Assembly: GCA_015061665.1 (NCBI GenBank)
Contig: SUWC01000024.1
Span: 1 to 38,021, forward strand
From: Lentisphaerota bacterium
Lineage (GTDB): Bacteria; Verrucomicrobiota; Kiritimatiellia; RFP12; UBA1067
DNA length: 38,021 nt
Direction of reading: 5' to 3'
A program made the position numbers and the translations under genes. Positions 10,301 to 17,900 of the stretch are shown here, piece after piece. Numbering within the stretch: position 1 is the stretch's first letter; each line of letters begins with the position of its first letter. The notes beneath the pieces are model-generated. The model saw only the letters and a list, made by a program, of their open reading frames with translations. It had not been told where the DNA came from and ran no database searches.

Positions 10301-10444
10301 GACGAGATGCGCGCCGCGATCGAGCGCCATGCCGACTACATCAAGAACGAGACGCTTGCAGACGAACTCCGCTTCGGCGCCGTCGAGGGCGAGAAAGTCG
10401 ACTTGAACGGGCACGCCACGGGAATCAAGGTCAATATGGTATAA
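7307..10444 (+). CDS. ileS: Isoleucyl-tRNA synthetase, type 2-like
   Basis: Charges tRNA-Ile with isoleucine and edits valine; cytoplasmic and essential. The 1045-residue class I synthetase has HYGH (His55-His58) in [20 protein letters not shown] and KMSKR at 603-607. The CP1 editing domain is at about 200-420, the anticodon-binding helical domain follows at about 700-880, and a long C-terminal extension ends the protein. Length and block wording ([36 protein letters not shown]) fit the eukaryote-like type 2 group, many members of which are naturally less sensitive to mupirocin; that property is inferred only. Start ATG 7307 follows a purine-rich GAGAGGTAGAG. The TAA stop (10442-10444) lies inside the TATAAT box of the next gene. 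Divergent from rhaT. Confidence 0.97.
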   Translation: [1045 protein letters not shown]

Positions 10445-10445
10445 T
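10437..10445 (+). promoter_or_regulatory. Extended -10 promoter overlapping ileS stop codon
   Basis: TGGTATAAT; the last ileS codons ATG-GTA-TAA form most of the box, with the stop codon being the TAA of TATAAT. Predicted start is near 10452, at the foot of the hairpin at 10454-10467. It would drive the small secreted protein and possibly metXW-cysE-gatB. Confidence 0.7.
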
Positions 10446-10453
10446 AACCCAAA

Positions 10454-10467
10454 GGCCGAAACCGGCC
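10454..10467 (+). other. Short leader stem-loop GGCCG-AAAC-CGGCC
   Basis: Perfect 5-bp GC inverted repeat with a 4-base loop. It sits between the predicted transcription start and the ribosome site (GAAAGGAA) of the gene at 10492. No U-tract follows, so a terminator is unlikely. It could protect the 5' end of the mRNA; this is inference. Confidence 0.45.
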
Positions 10468-10491
10468 ACAACAAAAGAAAGGAACAAAAAA

Positions 10492-10884
10492 ATGAAGAAA
10501 CTCGTGTTTGCTGCAATTTTCGCCCTTGCCGCGGCGGTTTCCGCCAACGCGGAGTGTGTCTGGAGCTGGTGGGTCGGCGCTCCCGAGGAGAACGTCTCCA
10601 AGGATGTCGACGGCTGCGTCCTCGGCTTCTCTTCCAACGTGAAGTCCGTCAACGGCGCGCAGGTGTCGCTGCTCTGGAACGAGGCGACGAAGATCAACGG
10701 CGCGCAGGTGTCGATCGCCTACAACAAGGCCAAGACCGTCCGCAACGGTCCGCAGGTCGGCTTCGTCAACAGCGCGGAATCCGCGGCGCTTCAGTTCGGG
10801 CTCCTCTGCTGGAACGACGGAGGCTTCCTCCCGTTCTTCGTGTTCTTCAACTTCGACACAACCGGATTTGGCGCAAAGAAGTAA
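10492..10884 (+). CDS. Small secreted protein with ~15-residue repeats (LA_2272-like surface repeat)
   Basis: A 130-residue protein with a clear signal peptide (MKKLVFAAIFALAAAVSANA, cleavage after ANA). The mature part holds short repeats built on an N-G-A-Q-V pattern (VNGAQVSLLWNEATK, INGAQVSIAYNKAKT, RNGPQVGFVNSAESA, then LQFGLLCWN), spaced 15-16 residues apart. It ends in a hydrophobic, Phe-rich tail, GFLPFFVFFNF. The pattern of alternating short beta-strand-like repeats resembles the LA_2272-type surface repeat proteins found in several Gram-negative groups; that link is by pattern only. It has its own promoter and a good ribosome site (GAAAGGAA). One base separates it from metXW. Function unknown; it is probably periplasmic or on the cell surface. 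Confidence 0.8.
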   Translation: MKKLVFAAIFALAAAVSANAECVWSWWVGAPEENVSKDVDGCVLGFSSNVKSVNGAQVSLLWNEATKINGAQVSIAYNKAKTVRNGPQVGFVNSAESAALQFGLLCWNDGGFLPFFVFFNFDTTGFGAKK

Positions 10885-10885
10885 G

Positions 10886-12673
10886 ATGACTGACGGTGTT
10901 GGCATAGTTGAGCGGAAAGTTCGCGAACTAAGACTGCCGGAGGGAGGCTACAGGCTCGAATCCGGCGGTCTTCTCAAGAAGATAGAGGTCGCGTACGAAG
11001 AGTGCGGCGCGCCGATGCGCGACGACAACGTGATATACATCTGCCACGCGCTTACCGGAGACGCACATGTCGCCGGCATACGCCCAGGCGAGACAAAGCC
11101 CAGCGGCTGGTGGGAAGGCATGATCGGCCCCGGGAGGGCGATCGACACCAACCGCTGGCACATCATCTGCGCAAACGTCCTCGGCGGGTGCAGCGGAACG
11201 ACGGGCCCGATGTCCATAAACCCCGACACGGGCAGGCCGTACGGCTCGTCGTTCCCGCAGTATACCTTCTCCGACGCCGTCGACGTTTTCCGCATGCTCC
11301 TCAAGGAGCTCGGCGTCAAGAAGCTCGCCGCGCTAATCGGCGGAAGCTACGGCGGCATGCAGGTCATGGACTGGGTGACGCGGTGCCCCGACGAGATGGA
11401 GAAGGCCTGCCTCATCGCGACTTCCGCCTCGCTCAACACGCAGGCGCTCGCCTTCGACGTCGTTGGGCGCGCCTCCATCACCGAAGACCCGGAATGGCAC
11501 GGCGGCGACTACTACGGAATCGGCGACGGACTTGGTCCGAAGCACGGCCTTGCCTCCGCGCGCCAGCTGGCCCACATAACGTACCTCTCGCGCGAGCTTC
11601 TCGAGGAGAAGTTCCACCGCGAGCTGCAGAAGAACTTCGTCGAGGCCCCGGTAGAGGACCGCGCGAAGCGCGAGAAGGCCTTCAAGACGTATTTCCAGAT
11701 CGAGAGCTACCTCGACTACCAGGCGCTCAAGTTCCTGCGCCGCTTCGACGCCAACAGCTACCTCCACATCACTCGCTCGATGGACCTCTTCGACGCGGGC
11801 GCGCGCTATGGGTCGCTTGACGCCGCCTGCGCACGCGTGAAGGCGAAGTGCCTCGTCGTCTCGTACCAGAACGACATCCTTTTCTCAGAGTGGCAGTCGA
11901 AGGACATCACGGCGGCCCTGCTGCGCAACGGCAAGGACGTCTCGTACTGCCACCTCGAGGCCGGTACGGGGCACGATTCGTTCCTGACGGACATCAGCGA
12001 CCTTGCCGGCGTGATCAGCGGCTTTCTCGGCGACAGGCGCTCCAAGGTGATGCACTGGCAGGAGCGGCTCTACCGCAACATCGTTTCCATGGTGCCCGAA
12101 AAGGCGCATGTCATCGACATCGGATGCGGCGACGGATCGCTGCTGAACGTCCTGAGGGAGGATAAGTCTACGAAGGGCGACGGCGTCGAAATCGACATCG
12201 ACAAGTACAAGGAGACAGTGGCCGACGGACACATGGCGTACTGGGAGGACGCAGACGAGGGACTTGACATCATCCCCGACGGACACTACGACATCGCCGT
12301 CTGCTCCGACACCCTGCAGGAGGTGAAGAACCCGCGCGGGCTTCTACGCGAGGCGCTCCGCATAGCGGACGAGGCGATCGTCACGTTCCCGAACTTCTCC
12401 AGCTACCGCATCCGGCTGTTCCTCGGCCTGCGCGGAAGGCTCCCGGTCTCTCGCGCGCTTCCGTTCCAGTGGTACGACACTCCGAACATCCACTGCGTGA
12501 CTCTCAAGGACTTCCGCGCGCTCTGCGAGAAGGACGGAATAGAGATTCGCGAGATCAAGGCCGAGGCTCGTCACCTCTTCGGCAGGATATTCCTGGCTCT
12601 CGGGCTGAAGAACCTCGGCGCCGAGCGAATCATCGCGCGCATCGGGCGCAAGAAGGGGGCGGACGCGAAATGA
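10886..12673 (+). CDS. metXW: Fused homoserine O-acetyltransferase / MetW methyltransferase-like protein
   Basis: One 595-residue chain joins two proteins that are usually neighbours. Residues 1 to about 385 are MetX, an alpha/beta-hydrolase that acetylates homoserine for methionine synthesis. Its nucleophile is Ser154 (IGGSYGGMQ), with Asp330 (SYQNDILF) and His363 (TGHDSF); the RHDIxNVLGGCxGTTGP-type block reads ICANVLGGCSGTTGP. Residues from about 389 on are MetW, a class I SAM-fold protein (DIGCGDGSLL, 411-420; FPNFSSYRIRL; PFQWYDTPNIH) needed for full MetX activity in other bacteria. No stop or frameshift lies between them; an internal ATG at about 12049 could in principle give free MetW. 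The start at 10886 was chosen because an in-frame start at 10868 lies inside the previous gene. cysE overlaps the end by ATGA. Confidence 0.93.
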   Translation: MTDGVGIVERKVRELRLPEGGYRLESGGLLKKIEVAYEECGAPMRDDNVIYICHALTGDAHVAGIRPGETKPSGWWEGMIGPGRAIDTNRWHIICANVLGGCSGTTGPMSINPDTGRPYGSSFPQYTFSDAVDVFRMLLKELGVKKLAALIGGSYGGMQVMDWVTRCPDEMEKACLIATSASLNTQALAFDVVGRASITEDPEWHGGDYYGIGDGLGPKHGLASARQLAHITYLSRELLEEKFHRELQKNFVEAPVEDRAKREKAFKTYFQIESYLDYQALKFLRRFDANSYLHITRSMDLFDAGARYGSLDAACARVKAKCLVVSYQNDILFSEWQSKDITAALLRNGKDVSYCHLEAGTGHDSFLTDISDLAGVISGFLGDRRSKVMHWQERLYRNIVSMVPEKAHVIDIGCGDGSLLNVLREDKSTKGDGVEIDIDKYKETVADGHMAYWEDADEGLDIIPDGHYDIAVCSDTLQEVKNPRGLLREALRIADEAIVTFPNFSSYRIRLFLGLRGRLPVSRALPFQWYDTPNIHCVTLKDFRALCEKDGIEIREIKAEARHLFGRIFLALGLKNLGAERIIARIGRKKGADAK

Positions 12674-13419
12674 CGCTTCCACAGAGAATTGCGCACATCC
12701 TCAAGCACGGAATGGCCGCGCTTCATCCCTGCGTCTACGGCGAGCTCGGCGCGCGCGGGGCGATAGAGGACATCTCCGTGGACCTCAAGCGTGAGATCTC
12801 GCTTCTTTGCCCCGACCGCGACGCGGACACGATCGTCGAGGCCTTCCGCGAGCGCCTGCCCGAAGTGCGACGGCTTGTCGAGACGGACATCACTGCGGCG
12901 TACGAAGGCGACCCGGCGGCCTCCAGCCGCCTTGAGGTCGTCATGGCCTATCCGGGGCTGTACGCCGTTACGATCCACCGCATAGCGCACGAACTCTACC
13001 TTCTCAAGGTGCCGATAATTCCGCGCATAATGTCCGAGTTCGCCCACTCCAAGACCGGCATCGACATACACCCCGGCGCGACGATAGGCGAGCGCTTCTT
13101 CATCGACCACGGAACGGGCGTCGTCATCGGCGAGACGTGCGTGATCGGGCGCAACGTGCGCCTCTACCAGGGCGTGACGCTGGGCGGGCTTTCATTCGAC
13201 AAGGACGCGTCCGGCGTCCTCGTAAAGGGGCTCAAGCGCCATCCGAACATCGAGGACAACGTTGTGATATACGCGAACGCGACGATTCTCGGCGGCGACA
13301 CGACGATCGGCCACGACTCCGAGATAGGCGGCAACGTATGGATCAAGGACTCCGTGCCGCCTTTCTCCCGCGTCTACAACAAGCCGCCGGCGCCGACGAT
13401 CAAAACCATAAAAGACTGA
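12670..13419 (+). CDS. cysE: Serine O-acetyltransferase CysE
   Basis: Acetylates L-serine with acetyl-CoA, the first step of cysteine synthesis. The 249-residue product has an N-terminal helical domain (about 1-115) and a C-terminal left-handed beta-helix with hexapeptide repeats. Catalytic and binding blocks are present: TGIDIHPGATIGERFFIDHG, TGVVIGETCVIG and YQGVTLGG, with a lysine/histidine-rich loop KGLKRHPNIED. The C-terminal tail is short (IKTIKD). Starts in the ATGA overlap with metXW, so acetylation of homoserine and serine is encoded on one message, linking Met and Cys supply. Confidence 0.95.
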   Translation: MTLPQRIAHILKHGMAALHPCVYGELGARGAIEDISVDLKREISLLCPDRDADTIVEAFRERLPEVRRLVETDITAAYEGDPAASSRLEVVMAYPGLYAVTIHRIAHELYLLKVPIIPRIMSEFAHSKTGIDIHPGATIGERFFIDHGTGVVIGETCVIGRNVRLYQGVTLGGLSFDKDASGVLVKGLKRHPNIEDNVVIYANATILGGDTTIGHDSEIGGNVWIKDSVPPFSRVYNKPPAPTIKTIKD

Positions 13420-13445
13420 CAACCATCAAAGACAGGGCAATCGCC

Positions 13446-14882
13446 ATGGAATTCGAAAACACGATAGGTCTTGAAACGCACGTTCAGCTGAAGACAGCGA
13501 CGAAGATGTTCTGCGGATGTCTGCTGAAGACGGGATGCGAGCCCAACACGAACGTCTGTCCCGTGTGCCTCGGCTATCCGGGCGCGCTTCCGGTCATGAA
13601 CCGCGAGGCCGTGAAGCTGACCGTCATGAGCGGAATGATGCTCGGCTGCGAGGTCAACCGCCACGCGACCTTCGACCGGAAGAACTACTTCTACCCCGAC
13701 ATGGCGAAGGACTACCAGATCAGCGAGAACGGCAATCCGCTCTGCATCGGAGGAGGAGTCGAGATCACGCGCCCCGACGGCACGAAGAAGTTCATCCGCA
13801 TCAACCACATCCACCTCGAGGAGGACGCGGCGAAGATCAACCACTACGCCACGACTTCCGGCGTCGACTTCAACCGCGGCGGAACGCCCCTCATGGAGAT
13901 CGTCTCGGAGCCGGACATGGAGTCGGCAGACGACGCGATCGCCTATCTGACGGCGCTCAAGGAGATGCTCGTCTATGCCGGCGTGTCGGACTGCAACCTC
14001 GAGGAGGGCAACATGCGCTCCGACGTCAACATCTCGATCCGCCCCGTTGGCGCCGACAAGCTCGGCACTAAGGTGGAGATCAAGAACATGAACTCGTTCA
14101 GCGGCATACACTCCGCGCTCGAGTACGAGGCGCGCCGCCAGCGCGAGTGCATGGCGCATTCCATCCCGATCGTGCAGGAGACGCGCAGGTGGGACCCCGA
14201 GGCGCTTGAGACCGCATCGATGCGCTCGAAGGAAAACGCCCACGACTACCGCTACTTCCCCGAGCCCGACCTCGTTCCCGTCGAGCTTTCCGACGAGCAG
14301 ATCGAGGAGTGGCGCAAGCTCCTTCCCGAGAAGCCCGAGGCGCGGCGCGCGCGAATGATCGAGGACTACGGCATCGCGGAGTACGATGCGGAGGTCCTTT
14401 CCCAGCACAAGGCGAACGCGGACTTCTTCGAGGCCGCCGCGAAGGGGCTCGACAAGAAGGTGGCCAAGCAGCTCTGCAACCTCTTCATGTCCGACGTCAT
14501 GGCGCTGATGAACGCAAGCGGCAAGTCCATTTCCGAGTGCGCGATGACGCCTGCCGCGCTTGCGTCCCTCGTGTCGCTTGCCGCGAAGGGCACGATCAAC
14601 GGCCCGACGCTCAAGGAGCTTCTTCCCGAAATCTTCGAGAAGGGCGGCGATCCCGAGGCGATCGTAAAGGAGCGCGGACTCGGCGCCGTAAGCGACACTG
14701 GCGCGCTCGAGGCGTTCGTCGACCAGGCGATCGCTGCCAATCCGGGTCCCGTGCAGGACTTCAAGAACGGCAAGAAGGCCGCTGCCGGGTTCTTCGTCGG
14801 ACAGGTCATGAAGCTCTCCAAGGGCAAGGCCGATCCGAAGATCGTCGGCGCGATCGTCGCGAAGAAACTCGCGTCGCTCTGA
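13446..14882 (+). CDS. gatB: Asp/Glu-tRNA(Asn/Gln) amidotransferase subunit B
   Basis: Phosphorylates misacylated Glu-tRNA(Gln) or Asp-tRNA(Asn), so GatA-derived ammonia can amidate it. The 478-residue product is the usual length. It has the cradle domain with the family signature (IGLETHVQLKTATKMFCGC, then CPVCLGYPGALPV with paired Cys), DYRYFPEPDL, and a C-terminal helical/YqeY-like tail (VGQVMKLSKGKADPKIV). Start ATG 13446 matches the family N-terminus; an earlier in-frame start at 13137 lies inside cysE. The gatA and gatC partners are not in the window, so the complex is encoded at more than one locus. Likely last gene of the ileS-distal run. Confidence 0.96.
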   Translation: MEFENTIGLETHVQLKTATKMFCGCLLKTGCEPNTNVCPVCLGYPGALPVMNREAVKLTVMSGMMLGCEVNRHATFDRKNYFYPDMAKDYQISENGNPLCIGGGVEITRPDGTKKFIRINHIHLEEDAAKINHYATTSGVDFNRGGTPLMEIVSEPDMESADDAIAYLTALKEMLVYAGVSDCNLEEGNMRSDVNISIRPVGADKLGTKVEIKNMNSFSGIHSALEYEARRQRECMAHSIPIVQETRRWDPEALETASMRSKENAHDYRYFPEPDLVPVELSDEQIEEWRKLLPEKPEARRARMIEDYGIAEYDAEVLSQHKANADFFEAAAKGLDKKVAKQLCNLFMSDVMALMNASGKSISECAMTPAALASLVSLAAKGTINGPTLKELLPEIFEKGGDPEAIVKERGLGAVSDTGALEAFVDQAIAANPGPVQDFKNGKKAAAGFFVGQVMKLSKGKADPKIVGAIVAKKLASL

Positions 14883-14900
14883 GCCGTCGTCCCGTCCAGA

Positions 14901-14930
14901 TTGACACCGTCCCCTCAAATAGGGTAAAAT
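14901..14930 (+). promoter_or_regulatory. Consensus sigma-70 promoter (TTGACA - 18 - TAAAAT)
   Basis: A perfect TTGACA -35 box (14901-14906) is followed after 18 bases by TAAAAT (14925-14930). It lies just after the gatB stop and upstream of the secreted DUF3857 gene, giving a leader of about 45 bases. It is the only promoter in the window with a full -35 box; most others depend on an extended -10. Confidence 0.75.
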
Positions 14931-14982
14931 GTAGCGATAAAAGGTCGCTCTGTCGTTGCGAACAAATTTCACGGGGGTTAGA

Positions 14983-17900
14983 ATGACCAGAAACAGATTC
15001 CTTGTCGCCGTTTCCGCGCTGTCCTTCACGGCGCTTTCCGCATTTGCCGCCTACGAGGACGTGACTCTCGAGCGCTATCCGGACGCAGACGTCGTCATGC
15101 TGGACGGGCTTTCCGACGTGGTGTACAATCCCGACGGCACGTATTCGGGCGACTACACGCAGTCCGTCAAGATCCTCACCGAGAAGGGCAGGCGCGACGA
15201 ATCCCAGCTTTCCATTTCCTACAACAAGCGCTACGGCAAGGCGGAGATCGTCTCCGTCTCGGTCGAGAGCCCCGACGGCTCCAGGCGCGACATCGACATT
15301 GCGGCGACGACAAAGGAGTCGACGGACAATTCGTCCGCAAGCGAGAACATATACGACCCGCTGGCGCGCAAGATCGTCTGCTCCATACCCGGGCTCAAGG
15401 TCGGCGACATACTTCACAGCCGCACGAAGCGAACGGTCCTTAACTCGCGCATCGAGAAGCAGTGGGCTGACATCGAGGTCCTCGAGTGGGAGTGCCCGAT
15501 ACTCCGCCAGACGATGCGGGTGACCTGTCCGAAGGAGCTCCCGCTAAAGCGCATAGCCGTCCGCAATCCCCTCGGCAATGTCCAGGAGAGCGAGAGCACG
15601 CTTGACGACGGCAGGGTCGTCCGCACATGGGTCGCGACGAACTCCCCGCAGGCGTTCCCCGAGCCCGACATGCCGCCGCTCTACACCCAGATACAGGCGC
15701 TGCGCACTTCCACGGCGTCGGACTGGCGCGAGATCTCCCGCTGGTACTGGAATCTCTGCGTGCCCCACCTGGACAAGGTGAACGACGCCATCAAGGCGAA
15801 GGTCGCTGAGCTCGGGAACGGCATCCCCGAGATATACAAGTGGGTCGCGCAGGAAATACGCTACATGGGACTTACCATGGAGGATACGTCGCCTGGCTAT
15901 TCGCCCCACGACGTGGACATCACGTTCGGAAACAGGTACGGCGTCTGCCGCGACAAGGCGGCGCTCCTTGCGGCGATGCTGCGCGTCGCCGGCCATAACG
16001 CGTACCCCGTCCTGATCCATGTCGGCGCGAAGATGGACCAGGAGGTCCCGATGCCCTACTTCAACCACGCCATCGTCGCCGTCCACGCGCCTGGCGATCC
16101 GCGCGCAAACGCCGACGGCTACATCCTCATGGACCCGACGGACGAGTCGAGCCGCGATCTGCTCCCCGCCTACCTTGGCGACCGCTCGTATCTCGTGGCG
16201 CGGCCCGAGGGCGAGACGCTGCTGACCTCGCCGGTCCAGCCGCCGGAGGCGAACGCAGTCCGCGTCGACACGAAGGCGACTGTTTCGCGCGACGGCTCCA
16301 TGATGCTGGAGAGCCGCATCGATTTCACCGGGGTCAACGACAACATCTACAGGAGCGCACTTCTCAGGCGCAAGCCCGAGGAGAGGCGGAAGGTCTTCGA
16401 GAACGCCGTGCGCAACGTCATGCCAGGAGCGGAGCTCGCCAGCTGCAAGATCGAGCCGGCGGACCTTCAGGATACCGCCGCCCCGCTGGCCGTCTTCCTC
16501 TCCGCGCGCATACCAGAGGCCGTCATCCGCGGCAAGAGCCGCTCCGAGCTCGCGCTTCCGCTTCTTTCGAGGAACCTCGGCTCGGCCAACTGGGTGCTTT
16601 CCGGCAAGACCTCCCTTGAGAAGCGCCGCTTCCCGCTCGTCGTAGACTCCACGGCCATGGTCGACGAAAAGCTCGAGATAGACATCGGAGACATGGCGTT
16701 CAAGCCTCACTTCCTTCCGTCCGACGAGAAGATCGACGGCTCCTACTCCTACCTGCGCAAGTGCGAGGTCAAGGACGGCGTCCTTTCGGTCAGGCGCACG
16801 CTCTCCCTCGGCGCGGTCGAGTTCTCGCCCGACGAATACCTGGAACTGCGCGAGAAGATCAAGCGCGTCGAAAAGGCTGACCGCGAGCGCCCTGTGTTTG
16901 AGACGGAGAGGTTTGCCGACGCTAACGTCCACTACTTCACGCGGCGCGACATCGTCAACCTGACGTCCGCCCGCGACTGGACCACTACGAACGAAGTGTC
17001 GATGCAGATCCTCACCTACGACGGCAAGAAGAAGCACTCCGAGCTCAAGCAGTCCTTCAACCCCGTCTGGCAGACGGTCGACGTGATCGATGTCGTAGTC
17101 TCCAACGCGAACGGAAAGGTCTCCCGCCTCGACGAGCGCGAGAAGAACGTCTTCGACTGCTCCTGGGCTCCGACCGCCCCGCGCTACCCGGCGTCCAAGC
17201 AGCTCGTCGTCAACCTCCCCGGAGTGGAGGTCGGCAGCTTTGTCAACTACAAGATCGTCAAGACCGCAAGGAACGCCCCTGCGGAGTTCTACGGCAGCTG
17301 GTACCTCGACGTGGTCGAGCCGACGGACGAGATTGCGCTCATCGTGAACGACTGGGGACGCAAGGCCGTCGAGCCTTCCGTCATACCGCCCGAGACCTTG
17401 ACGGCGTCCGGAGAGCTCTGGCGCGACATGGTCATCGTCAGCTCCAACGACTTCTCCGTCGCGGCGCAGCGCCTGCGCACGGCGGCAGACGTCGACCCCT
17501 TGGATCCAGTGGAGGCAACCGGAATGACGGGGACCATAGACATCAAGCGCGTGCGCGACTGGATGTCGCTGAACGTCCGCGTCGATGGACCCTCGCTCTA
17601 CGACCTTCCCCTCGAGCTGCAGGTCACCGACCCTGCGACGGTGATTGCCGAGCGCTACGGAACGCGCCTTGACTACGTCCGTGCGATGACGGCCCTTCTC
17701 AAGGGCGCGGGGTACGACGCGGACATCGTCTTCGCTGCGGCCGACGCGGACAAGCCCGAGTCCCTCAGGCGGCGCGACATGTTCGAGAAGCCGTGCGTGC
17801 GCGCGTTCAGGTTCGCCCTCTGCCGTGTCGTCGAGACGCGGGGCGGTTTCCTCGGCATCGGAGGCGAGAAGACGGTGACGTATCTTGGGGTCGAGAACGA

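Noticed and set aside
12049..12051. Separate metW gene starting at an internal ATG
   Set aside because: The MetX frame continues through it without a stop, so a fusion is the simpler reading; internal initiation remains possible but is not shown.
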